A DNA stretch of 64,000 nucleotides from Janthinobacterium lividum (GTDB lineage Bacteria > Pseudomonadota > Gammaproteobacteria > Burkholderiales > Burkholderiaceae_D), in contig NZ_JAAOLY010000004.1 of assembly GCF_011601275.1 (NCBI RefSeq), positions 248,001-312,000 on the forward strand, in the 5' to 3' direction. Below are positions 18,262 through 27,116 of the stretch, piece after piece (the stretch's first letter is position 1; the number at the start of each line of letters is the position of its first letter). A program made the translations under genes and the position numbers. The notes under the pieces are model-generated. The model saw only the letters and a list, made by a program, of their open reading frames with translations, searched no databases and was not told where the DNA came from.

Positions 18262-18318
18262 ACTTGATCTGGCGCAAGGCTGGCTATAAAAACTGCTCCT
18301 ACACTTGATGCCACGCAG
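18262..18318. promoter_or_regulatory. Paired CACTTGAT-N4-CGCA motifs in the usp/phaB divergent region
   Basis: CACTTGATCTGGCGCA begins at 18262 and CACTTGATGCCACGCA at 18303: 12 of 16 bases identical, exactly 41 bp apart, flanking TATAAA (18284-18289). Each resembles a one-sided FNR/Anr site (TTGAT-N4-ATCAA). Oxygen control of a Usp/phaB pair would fit known biology, but the second half-sites are poor. Confidence 0.4.
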
Positions 18319-18348
18319 AACAACCATAACAAGCGGGGAGAGACAGTC

Positions 18349-19095
18349 ATGAAGGAGCAAAAAGTAGCGCTGGTCACGGGCGGCATGGGCGGCCTGGGGA
18401 CGGCCTTGTGCCGCCGCCTGCATGCGGCGGGCTTTGCCGTTGTGGCCGCGCATACGCCGGGCAATGCGCGGGTGGCAAGCTGGCTCGACGAGCAGCAGGC
18501 GCAGCAGTATTATTTCCATCCGCTGTCCCTCGACGTGACGGATTTCGCTGCCTGCAGCGAGGCCGTGTCCAGCGTGCTGGCGCAGTTCGGCCGCATCGAC
18601 GTGCTGGTCAACAACGCCGGCATCACGCGCGACCAGAGCATGCGCAAGATGGAATTGCCGCATTGGTCCGAGGTCATGCGTACCAATCTCGACAGTCTGT
18701 TCAACATGAGCAAGCAGGTGCTCGAACCGATGCTCGAACATAAATGGGGCCGCATCATCAATATCTCGTCCGTCAACGGCCAGAAGGGCGCATTTGGCCA
18801 GTGCAACTACGCGGCCGCCAAAGCAGGCGTGCATGGCTTCAGCAAGGCGCTGGCGCTGGAAGTGGCGCGCCACGGCATCACCGTCAACACGGTCTCGCCC
18901 GGCTACCTGCGTACGCAGATGGTGATGGCCGTGCCGGCCGATATCATGGAAACGAAGATCCTGCCGCAAATTCCCCTGGGCCGCCTGGGCGAGCCGAACG
19001 AGGTCGCGGCCCTGGTCGCTTACCTGGCGTCGGACGAGGCCGCGTTCGTCACGGGCGCGAACATCGCCATCAATGGCGGACAGCACATGAGTTAA
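18349..19095 (+). CDS. phaB: Acetoacetyl-CoA reductase (3-oxoacyl reductase, SDR family)
   Basis: This 248-residue short-chain dehydrogenase reduces acetoacetyl-CoA to (R)-3-hydroxybutyryl-CoA with NADPH for PHA synthesis. It has the Rossmann TGGMGGLG near the N-terminus, NNAGITRD, the catalytic serine in INISSVNGQKG, the YxxxK of NYAAAKAG, and a C-terminus INGGQHMS typical of PhaB. FabG is the alternative, but the PhaB-specific KMELPHWSEV and NGQKGAFGQ stretches support phaB. It is not next to phaC or phaA here; two phasin genes lie further along the window. Confidence 0.9.
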   Translation: MKEQKVALVTGGMGGLGTALCRRLHAAGFAVVAAHTPGNARVASWLDEQQAQQYYFHPLSLDVTDFAACSEAVSSVLAQFGRIDVLVNNAGITRDQSMRKMELPHWSEVMRTNLDSLFNMSKQVLEPMLEHKWGRIINISSVNGQKGAFGQCNYAAAKAGVHGFSKALALEVARHGITVNTVSPGYLRTQMVMAVPADIMETKILPQIPLGRLGEPNEVAALVAYLASDEAAFVTGANIAINGGQHMS

Positions 19096-19209
19096 GCAAG
19101 CGAACAGCTTGCACAGAGGCAATGGCAGTAGAGGAGACCCGTCCACCCAGCCGGCGCACAGACGCTGGCGGCGGACGTCAGGCAGATGGCAGTCACGCTG
19201 GAAAACACG

Positions 19210-19243
19210 GGGCAGGGCAGCGATGCCTTGCCCTTTGTTGTTG
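19210..19243 (+). terminator. Terminator after phaB
   Basis: A 10-bp stem (19210-19219 with 19224-19233, one G-U pair) with a GCGA loop is followed by TTTGTTGTTG. It is 114 bases past the phaB stop. Confidence 0.55.
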
Positions 19244-19272
19244 CGCCGTCGTCTTGGTGCTCAGCATGCTAG

Positions 19273-19650
19273 TCAGCGCTGGCTTTTTTCCAGCCGCGTC
19301 TGGCAATCGATGCACAGCCGTGCTTCGGGGCGGGCGTTCAGGCGCGACAGGCCGATGGCTTCGCCGCAGTTGTCGCACAGGCCGTAGCTGCCATCGGCAA
19401 ACTTGGCCAGCGCGTGCTTGATGATGGCCAGCTGCGCCTGATTGTGCTCGGCCGCTTCGCTGACGAGGGCGTTCAAGGTGCGCACGCTGGCATTGTCGGC
19501 CGGCGAGGCTTCGACTTCATTGAGCAGCGAGGCGCGCGCGTCCGCTTCGGCCGCTTCGTTCCCGATCTGTTCCAGCAACGCCAGCTTGCGTTGCTCCAGC
19601 ACGCCCTGCAGGCGCTGCAGCTGGTCTTGCGGCAATCCATTCATGGCCAT
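19273..19650 (-). CDS. DksA/TraR-family zinc-finger protein
   Basis: A 125-residue protein with a helical coiled-coil N-terminal half and a C-terminal zinc finger, CDNC-x17-CIDC. This is the DksA/TraR layout, whose members enter the RNA polymerase secondary channel. The acidic DxxDxA-type tip of canonical DksA is replaced by a shorter acidic stretch, so it is more like a DksA paralogue. The frame is open to 19713 with a GTG; I chose ATG 19650 because the homologous core starts nearby, but the start is uncertain. It is convergent with phaB. Confidence 0.82.
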   Translation of the reverse strand: MAMNGLPQDQLQRLQGVLEQRKLALLEQIGNEAAEADARASLLNEVEASPADNASVRTLNALVSEAAEHNQAQLAIIKHALAKFADGSYGLCDNCGEAIGLSRLNARPEARLCIDCQTRLEKSQR

Positions 19651-19754
19651 CACCCGGTAGAGGTTACTTCCATCATGGTAGTCCAAGATTGGCGGCTCTG
19701 CTTGCGCTACCACCCGCGCCGCGTTTGACGCGGCGCAGGCTGGCAGCGGCTGTT

Positions 19755-20174
19755 CTATGCTGGCTCTTTCAGGCAGTTGACCATCCAGGCGACGCCGAAC
19801 TGGTCTTTCAGCATGCCGAAGCGCTTGGCCCAGAACGTTTCTTCCATGGGCATCTGGATGGTGCCGTCACGCGCCAGCGCGGCGAAGACACGCTCCGCCT
19901 CTTCCGGTGTATCGACGGTCAGGCAGACCGAGCAGCCGCTCATGCCCTTGGCGCCATCCTCGGTACAGCCGCCGTCCGAGCCCATCAGCATGGTGGGGCC
20001 CAGCTGCACGGAGCCGTGCATGATCTTGTCATACCAGTCTTCCTTGACTTGCTCCTGGCCCGGCGTGCCCCGAAATGGCATCAGGCACAAGTCGGTGCCA
20101 TGCAGGTGCTGGCGGTAGTATTCGAGCGCCTGCGCGCAGTTTCCATTGAATTGCAAATACGGTTCGATACGCAT
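19755..20174 (-). CDS. VOC/PhnB-like protein (3-demethylubiquinone-type glyoxalase fold)
   Basis: This 139-residue cytosolic protein of the vicinal oxygen chelate superfamily, PhnB-like branch, begins MRIEPYLQFNGNCAQALEYY, a family hallmark, and ends with FGVAWMVNC. ATG 20174 has GAGGAG upstream. PhnB-like proteins form dimers; their activity is generally unknown, and the E. coli one is not a C-P lyase component. It appears monocistronic. Confidence 0.9.
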   Translation of the reverse strand: MRIEPYLQFNGNCAQALEYYRQHLHGTDLCLMPFRGTPGQEQVKEDWYDKIMHGSVQLGPTMLMGSDGGCTEDGAKGMSGCSVCLTVDTPEEAERVFAALARDGTIQMPMEETFWAKRFGMLKDQFGVAWMVNCLKEPA

Positions 20175-20257
20175 CTTGGTCTCCTCTGGTCATCGCCCCG
20201 CAAGCACGATTGCCAGGCGGGGAGGTCCCAGTATAGGCGCTCGCCGGCCGATTTCAA

Positions 20258-20731
20258 TCACTCCGGCGCCATCTCTTGCAGCCGCTCACGCACCTTGCCC
20301 AGGGTGCTGAGGATGCGTTCGGGATTGCCGGCAAGCACGGCGCTGCCCAGGTGCAACAAGCTCGTCGCCAGGCTGATCCAGTGCCGCACGTCGTCGTTGC
20401 GGGCGATGCGCAGGCGCACCGTGTCGAGCAGGCCGCTGAGCTGGCGCTGCGCCGTTTCCAGGCCCGCCACCGTGTGCCCGGCCGCATCGGCATACAGCTG
20501 GTTGGCTTGCTGGCGCAAGGCCACTTCCAGGGCAAAGACGGCTTGCGCCTGGCTGTGGCTGATGCCGTCGGCGCCCTGGCTGGCGCGCTTGCGGATGGCG
20601 CGCATGACGGCGCCGTGCAGGGTGACGGCCGCCTGCGACAGGCTGTCGGCCAGTTGCTCGACGCGCATGGCGCTGCTGAGGGCCGCTTCGCGGCGTTCGC
20701 TGTTGTTGCTCCTGCCTACCGATCCGTCCAT
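20258..20731 (-). CDS. Hypothetical helical protein paired with a lipoprotein gene
   Basis: A 157-residue, largely helical protein with no signal peptide; a hydrophobic helix (ISLATSLLHLGSAVLAG) near 120-136 may be membrane-associated. Its start overlaps the end of the upstream lipoprotein gene by 16 bases, indicating coupled translation. No domain is recognised. The pairing suggests the two products act together at the envelope. Confidence 0.7.
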   Translation of the reverse strand: MDGSVGRSNNSERREAALSSAMRVEQLADSLSQAAVTLHGAVMRAIRKRASQGADGISHSQAQAVFALEVALRQQANQLYADAAGHTVAGLETAQRQLSGLLDTVRLRIARNDDVRHWISLATSLLHLGSAVLAGNPERILSTLGKVRERLQEMAPE

Positions 20732-21534
20732 CTTGCCTCCGTGGTGGTGAGGGTCGCGGCGAGCCGGGCGTGTTCCCGCCCCAGTGCCGCCAGTTGCCGG
20801 CGCGCCAAGGTATGGCGCAAGCCAGCCAGGCGGTATTCCTCGGTTTTGCTTTGCTGCATGTTTTTCGCCAGCACGGCCAGCAGGCGCTGCTGCGGCGCGT
20901 CCGCATAGGCGATTTCCACGTCGAGCAAACCGAGCACCATGTCGCGCTCGTTATCGCCGTTTTTGTCGTACAGCGCCAGCAAGCTGTCGAGCGCGGCCAG
21001 CAGGGCTTGCAGCGGCGCGTCGCCATCGTGCAGCACTTGCGCCAGCTGCGCCTGCTGGCTGGCGCCGCCGCCCAGGCGTGACAATTGCTGCAGCAGCAAA
21101 GTGTAGGCGCTCACATGGCGGTCGTCGATGCCGCTGCCCGGCCAGGCGCGGAGGGCGGCGCCGGCGCCGGCCAGTTCCAGCCGTACGTCATACGCGTCGG
21201 CATCGGCCAGCCGGCCCAGCGCCTGCAGGTACAGGCGCACGGCCTGCACCACGCGCGCGACGTCCGCCTGCGCGGCGCGGCGCTGCGCATCGAGCAGGCG
21301 TTCGCGCGCGTCTTCGGCGGGCGACAGATAGGGGCGGGCGCGCTGGTAGCTGTCCACGTGGCGCTGCGACAGTTCGCTGAACGCGGTCAGGGCATCGGTG
21401 CCGGCGGCCAGGGCGCGTACTTGCGCCAGTTCGGGGCGTGCGGTGGCGCAACCGCACAGCAGGACGGCCAGGAAGAGGCCCAGGTACAGGTTCAGGCAAA
21501 CGGTGCGGCGATGGCGGGCGGGCAGGGCGGACAC
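20716..21534 (-). CDS. Helical envelope lipoprotein
   Basis: A 272-residue protein with a signal segment and lipobox (LLCGC), so it is predicted to be lipid-anchored at about C29. The rest is predicted alpha-helical, with many Ala/Leu/Gln heptads and a KNGDNERD loop. No enzyme motif is seen. It overlaps the downstream helical protein gene by 16 bases, forming a two-gene unit. It may be a periplasmic scaffold; the function is not recognised. Confidence 0.72.
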   Translation of the reverse strand: MSALPARHRRTVCLNLYLGLFLAVLLCGCATARPELAQVRALAAGTDALTAFSELSQRHVDSYQRARPYLSPAEDARERLLDAQRRAAQADVARVVQAVRLYLQALGRLADADAYDVRLELAGAGAALRAWPGSGIDDRHVSAYTLLLQQLSRLGGGASQQAQLAQVLHDGDAPLQALLAALDSLLALYDKNGDNERDMVLGLLDVEIAYADAPQQRLLAVLAKNMQQSKTEEYRLAGLRHTLARRQLAALGREHARLAATLTTTEARWTDR

Positions 21535-21622
21535 GTCACCTCTCGACAGGAAATACTGTATGGAAAGGTATTGTCGTGCTGGCCTGCGCTACCCGCCTTG
21601 TGCGGGCGCAAGCAGGCTGCGA

Positions 21623-22405
21623 TCAGGCGCTCGTCAATTGCTCGCGCCAGCCCAGTCCGGCAACGGTGTCGCTGGCGGGACGGTATTCGCAGCCGACCCA
21701 GCCTGCGTAGCCGACCTGGTCCAGCAGCTTGAACACGTGGCGGTAGTTGATCTCGCCCGTGCCCGGTTCGTGGCGGCCCGGCGTGTCGGCGATCTGGATG
21801 TGGCGGATCAGGGGCAGCATGGCGCGGATGGTGTTGCTCAGTTCGCCCTCCATGCGCTGCATGTGATAAATGTCGTACTGCAAAAAGATATTGCTGCGCT
21901 GGCAGTCGGCGATGATGTCGGCCGCCTGCTGGCTATGGTTCAGAAAGTAACCGGGCATGTCGTGGTGGTTGATCGGCTCGATCAGCACATTGATGCCATG
22001 CGGACGGCAGGCGTCGGCCGCAAATTGCAGGTTGCCGATCAGGCTTTGCCGCGCCCGCTCCAGGCTCATGCCGGGCGGCACGATGCCGGACATGCAGTGC
22101 AGCTGCTTCGCCCCCAGCGCCAACGCATAGTTGAGCGCCAGTTGCACGTTGCTGCGAAATTCCTCGCCCCGGCGCGGGTCGCAGGAAATGCCCCGCTCGC
22201 CGTGTTCCCAGTCGCCGGGCGGAAAGTTGAAGACGGCCAGCTGCAGCTGGTGGCGTTCCAGCCGCATGGCAATCTGCCGCGCCTCGACGGCATAGGGGAA
22301 CAGGAATTCGACGGCATCGAAGCCCGCTTCCCTGGCGCAAGCAAAGCGGTCGAGGAAGGGCAGTTCGGTAAACATCATGCTGAGGTTGGCAGCGAAGTTC
22401 GGCAT
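21623..22405 (-). CDS. hyi: Hydroxypyruvate isomerase
   Basis: This 260-residue TIM-barrel enzyme converts hydroxypyruvate and tartronate semialdehyde in glyoxylate metabolism. The N-terminus MPNFAANLSMMFTELPFLDR, the metal-ligand stretch LIEPINHHDMPGYF, and GCEYRPA near the C-terminus are typical of Hyi (E. coli Hyi is 258 residues). No gcl or glxR is adjacent, so the usual glyoxylate operon is absent here. It stands alone, downstream of rhlE on the same strand but separated by a strong terminator. Confidence 0.93.
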   Translation of the reverse strand: MPNFAANLSMMFTELPFLDRFACAREAGFDAVEFLFPYAVEARQIAMRLERHQLQLAVFNFPPGDWEHGERGISCDPRRGEEFRSNVQLALNYALALGAKQLHCMSGIVPPGMSLERARQSLIGNLQFAADACRPHGINVLIEPINHHDMPGYFLNHSQQAADIIADCQRSNIFLQYDIYHMQRMEGELSNTIRAMLPLIRHIQIADTPGRHEPGTGEINYRHVFKLLDQVGYAGWVGCEYRPASDTVAGLGWREQLTSA

Positions 22406-22470
22406 GGCGGCACGCAGGTGAGGGCAATGAACACTATCCTAGCCCAAATCGGCAATTGGTGGCGTGCATG

Positions 22471-22509
22471 AAAAAACCGTTCCAGAAGCGAGTCCTGGAA
22501 CGGTTTTGA
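22471..22509. terminator. Strong bidirectional terminator
   Basis: A perfect 13-bp stem (22473-22485 and 22495-22507) with a 9-base loop, flanked by six A residues on the left, ends leftward rhlE transcripts in a U run. It also isolates hyi. Confidence 0.9.
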
Positions 22510-22538
22510 TTGCTGCGATACGCGCTTACAAGCGGGTA

Positions 22539-23909
22539 TTATCGGCCGCGGCCACCAGATCTGTGATTCGCTGCCGAACGCGGCGCATTGCCGCTGCGGT
22601 TGCCGCCGCCACCGCCGCCCGATGGGCCGGCGCTGCGTGGTTTGGCGCCGCTGCCGCCGGTTTTCACGCGCACGACGGCGCCGGCTGGCGCGCGGCTGTT
22701 GTTGCGGTGACCGCCGGTGCCGCTGCGCAATTGCACAGGCTGGGCGCGGGCGTTCAGGTCGGGCTCGAAGCCTTCGATGACTTCGCGCGGCAGGGTTTGC
22801 TTGATCAGCTTTTCGATGTCTTTCAACATTTCGTGCTCATCCACGCAGACCAGCGACACGGCTTCGCCCTTGGCGCCGGCACGGCCCGTACGGCCGATAC
22901 GGTGCACATAGTCTTCCGGAATGTTTGGCAAGTCGTAGTTGACGACGTGCGGCAACTGGTCGATATCGATACCGCGCGCGGCGATGTCGGTGGCGACCAG
23001 CACTTGCAGGGTGCCATCCTTGAACTCGGACAGCGCGCGCGTGCGGGCCGACTGGCTCTTGTTGCCGTGGATGGCCAGGGCGCCGATGCCGTCCGCGCCC
23101 AGCTGTTCGACCAGTTTATTCGCGCCATGCTTGGTGCGCGTAAATACCAGCACTTGCGTCCAGTTGTTCGACTTGATCAGGTAGGACAGCATCGGATGCT
23201 TCTTGTCGCGGTCGACGGGATGGATCTTTTGCTTGATCACTTCCACTGTCGAATTGCGGCGCGCCACTTCGATCATGGCTGGCTTGTTCAGCAAGCCGTC
23301 GGCCAGGGCCTTGATCTCTTCCGAGAACGTGGCCGAGAACAGCAGGTTCTGGCGTTTTGGCGGCAGTACTGCCAGCACTTTCTTGATGTCGCGGATGAAC
23401 CCCATGTCCAGCATGCGGTCGGCTTCATCGAGAATCAGGATTTCCACTTTCGACAAATCAACCGTGCCCTGGCCCATGTGGTCCAGCAGGCGGCCCGGCG
23501 TGGCGACGAGGATGTCGACGCCATGCTTGAGCTGCTTGATTTGCGGGTTGATGCCGACGCCGCCAAAGATCACGGTCGAGTTCAGCTTGGTGTACTTGCT
23601 GTAGGCGCGCACGCTTTCCTCGACCTGCGCGGCGAGTTCGCGCGTCGGGGCCAGGATCAGGGCGCGGATCGGGCGCGTCGAGGTGTTGCTGGTGATGGAT
23701 GCGCCATTGGCATCCGTCGACAGGCGGTGCAGCACGGGCAGGGTGAAGCCGGCCGTCTTGCCGGTACCGGTTTGTGCACCGGCCAGCAAGTCGCCGCCAG
23801 CCAGCACGGCGGGAATCGCCTGCGACTGGATCGGGGTCGGCACGGTGTAGCCGTGTTCGGTAACGGCACGTACGATAGCGTCGGACAATCCGAGGGAGGA
23901 AAAGGACAT
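22539..23909 (-). CDS. rhlE: DEAD-box ATP-dependent RNA helicase
   Basis: This 456-residue cytosolic helicase contains all the DEAD-box motifs: Q motif ([13 protein letters not shown]), [16 protein letters not shown], the GG motif, [15 protein letters not shown] ([10 protein letters not shown]), and HRIGRTGR. A glycine/serine/arginine-rich tail (from about 395) is an RNA-binding low-complexity region as in RhlE. The frame is open to 24080; MSFSSLGLS at 23909 matches RhlE starts, though its ribosome site is weak. RhlE acts in ribosome assembly, mRNA turnover and cold adaptation. Confidence 0.93.
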   Translation of the reverse strand: MSFSSLGLSDAIVRAVTEHGYTVPTPIQSQAIPAVLAGGDLLAGAQTGTGKTAGFTLPVLHRLSTDANGASITSNTSTRPIRALILAPTRELAAQVEESVRAYSKYTKLNSTVIFGGVGINPQIKQLKHGVDILVATPGRLLDHMGQGTVDLSKVEILILDEADRMLDMGFIRDIKKVLAVLPPKRQNLLFSATFSEEIKALADGLLNKPAMIEVARRNSTVEVIKQKIHPVDRDKKHPMLSYLIKSNNWTQVLVFTRTKHGANKLVEQLGADGIGALAIHGNKSQSARTRALSEFKDGTLQVLVATDIAARGIDIDQLPHVVNYDLPNIPEDYVHRIGRTGRAGAKGEAVSLVCVDEHEMLKDIEKLIKQTLPREVIEGFEPDLNARAQPVQLRSGTGGHRNNSRAPAGAVVRVKTGGSGAKPRSAGPSGGGGGGNRSGNAPRSAANHRSGGRGR

Positions 23910-24144
23910 GGTAACTTTATTGTGAGATCGGCCTGTCGCCATCGTGGGGCGCCAGTCGCAGGCAATCAGATTAGGGGTCGAAAGACAGCGGCAAGGGGAC
24001 TGGTCATATGTGCCGCACACGCGAAGTATAACAGCCTGGCAAAAACGCGCCTGTTTTGTTTCAGGTTTGCAATGTCGCAAGTAAAGAAAAGTGCGCCAAT
24101 GGCGCGCTGCGCCCTAGTTATTTTGGGTAGAATTTCCGCCTGCA

Positions 24145-24180
24145 CCCCTTGCGCGGGGATCGCTGCGCAAGGGGTTCTTG
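24145..24180 (+). terminator. Hairpin upstream of the chemoreceptor gene
   Basis: A perfect 10-bp stem (CCCCTTGCGC 24145-24154, GCGCAAGGGG 24165-24174) is followed by TTCTTGTT and, 17 bases later, by the chemoreceptor ribosome site. It could be a leader attenuator or the terminator of a short upstream transcript. Confidence 0.5.
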
Positions 24181-24196
24181 TTCCTGGAGGAATACC

Positions 24197-25918
24197 ATGC
24201 GCATTGCCGATCTTCGCATCGCCACCCGCCTGTACGGCGGCTTCGGCGCCATTGTCCTGCTGCTGGCCGTCCTGGTCGCAGTCGCCACCGTGAATTTTGC
24301 CAAACTGGCCGACGCCAACGCCATCAATACCCATACTTACCAGGTGCTCGGTGAAAACGACGCCATCCTGGAAAGCCTGATCAATATGGAAACGGGGCAG
24401 CGCGGCTACGTCATCACGGGCGCCGAGGCCTCGCTGGAACCGTATGCAGCGGGCAAGCAGGCATTCCGCAAGCATGTGGACAAGGCGCGCGCCCTGACCA
24501 GCGACAATCCGTCCCAGCAGGAGCGCCTGGCGAAACTCGATGCCGCCCAGCAAGCCTGGCTGGCCGGCGCGCTCGATCCCGTGATCGCCCTGCGGCGTGC
24601 CGTGGCGCAGGGCACGGCCGCCATCGAGCCGGTGCTGGCGCTGGAAAAAGAGGGCAGGGGCAAGCAGGGCATGGACGCCATGCGCGTGCTGCTCAAGGAG
24701 GTGGGCGAGGCGGAAACGGCGCTGCTGGCGCAGCGTTCGCAGGCGCTGGCCAGCCTGCAGACGCAGACGCGCTGGGTCTTGCTGGGCGGCGGCGCGGTAG
24801 CCGTGCTGCTGGCCGGCCTCGTGGCGATGTGGCTGGCCGGGAATATCAGCCGGCCCTTGCGTTCGGCCATCGAGGTGGCCAGGCAGGTGGCGCAAGGCGA
24901 CTTGACGGTACGCGTGGAGGTACGCTCGCAGGATGAGACGGGCGAACTGATGCAGGCCTTACAAGACATGACGGCCAGCCTGCTGCGCATCGTCACCGAG
25001 GTGCGCAGCGGCATGGAAACCATCGCCACGGCCTCGCGCCAGATCGCCTCTGGCAACCTCGACCTGTCGGCGCGCACGGAGCAGCAGGCCAGTTCGCTGG
25101 AAGAGACGGCCTCGTCGATGGAAGAACTGACGGGCACGGTGCAACAGAATGCGCAGAATGCCCATGAAGCCAATGGACTGGCCGCATCCGCATCGGCGGT
25201 GGCGGGCAAGGGCGGCGCCGTGGTGGCGCAAGTGGTCGATACCATGGGCTCGATCAACGATTCCTCGCGCAAGATCGTCGACATCATCGGCGTGATCGAC
25301 GGCATCGCCTTCCAGACGAATATTTTGGCCCTGAACGCGGCCGTGGAGGCGGCCAGGGCGGGCGAGCAGGGGCGCGGCTTTGCCGTCGTGGCGACGGAGG
25401 TGCGCAATCTGGCGCAACGGTCGGCCGGCGCCGCGCGGGAAATCAAGGCCCTCATCAATGACTCGGTGGCGCAGGTGGAGAGCGGCGCGCGCCTGGTCAA
25501 CGAGGCGGGCCATACCATGCACGAAATCGTCGACAGCGTGCACAAGGTCAGCAGCATCGTCGGGCATATCTCGGCCGCCAGCGACGAGCAGCGCTCCGGC
25601 ATCGAGCAAGTCAATCAAGCCATTACCGAAATGGATCATGTGACCCAGCAAAACGCGTCACTGGTGGAAGAGGCCGCCGCGGCTGCGGAAGCCATGCAGG
25701 AGCAGGCGGCGCGGCTGGCCGATGCGGTGAGCGTGTTCAGGACGGCGCAGGTGGACGCCATCGCGGCGTCGGCACCCCGGCCCGCCGTGCGCCGTCCCGT
25801 GCCGCTCAAGGCGGCGCCTGCGGCCGCCCGTCTGAGCGGCAAGCCGGTGGTGCGCCACGCGCCGCCAGTCCCGGCCGGCAAACCGCGTTCGGGGGACGAC
25901 GAGTGGGACGAGTTTTAG
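24197..25918 (+). CDS. Methyl-accepting chemotaxis protein with CHASE3-type sensor
   Basis: This 573-residue chemoreceptor starts at ATG 24197 after TGGAGG. TM1 is at about 14-34, then a helical periplasmic CHASE3 domain ([15 protein letters not shown] is its signature), TM2 at about 190-212, a HAMP linker and a long signalling domain. The hairpin tip has the conserved [19 protein letters not shown] and [19 protein letters not shown]. The last six residues, DEWDEF, fit the xWxxF tether that docks CheR/CheB. The tail before it is Pro/Ala-rich. It is not adjacent to che genes; the ligand is unknown. Confidence 0.96.
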   Translation: MRIADLRIATRLYGGFGAIVLLLAVLVAVATVNFAKLADANAINTHTYQVLGENDAILESLINMETGQRGYVITGAEASLEPYAAGKQAFRKHVDKARALTSDNPSQQERLAKLDAAQQAWLAGALDPVIALRRAVAQGTAAIEPVLALEKEGRGKQGMDAMRVLLKEVGEAETALLAQRSQALASLQTQTRWVLLGGGAVAVLLAGLVAMWLAGNISRPLRSAIEVARQVAQGDLTVRVEVRSQDETGELMQALQDMTASLLRIVTEVRSGMETIATASRQIASGNLDLSARTEQQASSLEETASSMEELTGTVQQNAQNAHEANGLAASASAVAGKGGAVVAQVVDTMGSINDSSRKIVDIIGVIDGIAFQTNILALNAAVEAARAGEQGRGFAVVATEVRNLAQRSAGAAREIKALINDSVAQVESGARLVNEAGHTMHEIVDSVHKVSSIVGHISAASDEQRSGIEQVNQAITEMDHVTQQNASLVEEAAAAAEAMQEQAARLADAVSVFRTAQVDAIAASAPRPAVRRPVPLKAAPAAARLSGKPVVRHAPPVPAGKPRSGDDEWDEF

Positions 25919-25934
25919 AGCGAGCGCCGCAAGC

Positions 25935-26177
25935 CTAGTCGTCGATCTCGTCGACGGTGTAGCTGACGCCCTGCGCCTCGAGGTAGCCGCGCACGGCGTC
26001 CAGGCCGTGCCACGGGTCGGGGCGCAGGTGCTGGCATATATACAGGCCGGCATCCGTCAGCCTGGCGTCCGTGTCGGGCATGGTCCCGCACGCCTGCGGC
26101 CGTGCCGCCAGCAGCTGCGTGATGTGCTGGCGCTGTTCCTGCGCCAGGCTGGCCGTGACCCTGAATTCAAATCCCAT
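25935..26177 (-). CDS. Small hypothetical protein, 80 residues
   Basis: A compact soluble protein read from ATG 26177 with GGGAG upstream (an extension to 26360 is rejected). It begins MGFEFRVTASLAQEQRQHI and contains three cysteines spread through C30-C48, no CxxC. It has acidic ends (VDEIDD). No family is recognised. It is divergent from the YcaC-like gene and may share regulation with it through the 219-bp gap. Confidence 0.65.
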   Translation of the reverse strand: MGFEFRVTASLAQEQRQHITQLLAARPQACGTMPDTDARLTDAGLYICQHLRPDPWHGLDAVRGYLEAQGVSYTVDEIDD

Positions 26178-26396
26178 GTTTTCTCCCTTGATGGTCAGGT
26201 CGCTGCCGCGGTTATTTTGCATCATCGAAAAAATTGAACATAGCTTGGCATTCTTTCCGTTTTTGTTTTCAAAGTATCTCGTCCATACTGCATAGCACTG
26301 GCCCGGCACACACAGCGTGACGCAAGGGACGGAGCAGAAGCACCGTATAACGACACCCATTTTTCATATTCAATTATTTTCACTAAGGAAAACATC
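26178..26396. other. Divergent intergenic region, 80-residue protein and YcaC-like gene
   Basis: The 219-bp region is AT-rich (26205-26290) and carries no gene. It must contain two divergent promoters. A CATACT at 26283-26288 could serve as a -10 for the rightward gene. No clear operator is seen. Confidence 0.45.
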
Positions 26397-27050
26397 ATGC
26401 CTATCGCCACCGCCCAAGCCGCCCAAAAACTGCTGACCCCGAACGATCATACCCTGATCATGATCGACCACCAGTCGCAGATGGCCTTCGCCACCCGCTC
26501 CATCGACCTGGCCCTGCTGCGCAACAATGCGGCCCTGGTGGCCAAGGCGGCGGCGGAATTCAAGGTGCCGACGATTTTGACGACGGTGGCCGCAAAATCG
26601 TTCTCCGGCCCGATCTTCGACGAAATCCAGTCCGTCTTCCCGGAACAGGCGCCGATCGACCGCACCAGCATGAACACCTGGGAAGATGCGCGCATCGCCG
26701 ACAAGGTGAATGGCTACGGCAAGGGCAAGATCGTGCTGGCCGGCCTGTGGACCTCCGTCTGCATCGTGGGCCCCGCGCTGTCGGCGCTGGAGCAGGGCTT
26801 CGAGGTGTACGTGATCGCCGACGCCAGCGGCGACGTCTCCGACGAAGCCCATGCGATGGCCATGCAGCGCATGATACAGGCGGGTGCGCAGCCGATGACG
26901 TCCGTGCAATACTTGCTGGAACTGCAGCGCGACTGGGCCCGCGGCGAGACCTACAATGAAACGGTGGCGACGGCCGTGGCGCACGGCGGCGGTTATGGCC
27001 TGGGCCTGATCTACGCCAAATCGATGTTCAACGCCAGCGAAGGCCATTGA
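26397..27050 (+). CDS. ycaC: Isochorismatase-family cysteine hydrolase (YcaC-like)
   Basis: This 217-residue protein is of the YcaC group. The catalytic aspartate is in IMIDHQSQM (about D24) and the nucleophilic cysteine in WTSVCIVGPALSALEQG. YcaC proteins are octamers of uncertain substrate and often respond to stress or paraquat-like compounds. Start ATG 26397 follows AAGGAAA. It is followed 66 bases later by the amidohydrolase gene on the same strand, so the two may be one unit. Confidence 0.9.
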   Translation: MPIATAQAAQKLLTPNDHTLIMIDHQSQMAFATRSIDLALLRNNAALVAKAAAEFKVPTILTTVAAKSFSGPIFDEIQSVFPEQAPIDRTSMNTWEDARIADKVNGYGKGKIVLAGLWTSVCIVGPALSALEQGFEVYVIADASGDVSDEAHAMAMQRMIQAGAQPMTSVQYLLELQRDWARGETYNETVATAVAHGGGYGLGLIYAKSMFNASEGH

Positions 27051-27116
27051 TTTTCACTGACTCCGGCTTCGCCGCCCGCCGGCGGGGCCGTGTTTTCATT
27101 TGATTCGGGAGTTCCC

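Noticed and set aside
18181-19146. An N-terminal extension of the Usp protein across phaB
   Set aside because: The family start is MTYKTVLLHIDDS at 18180, and the extension is antisense to phaB.
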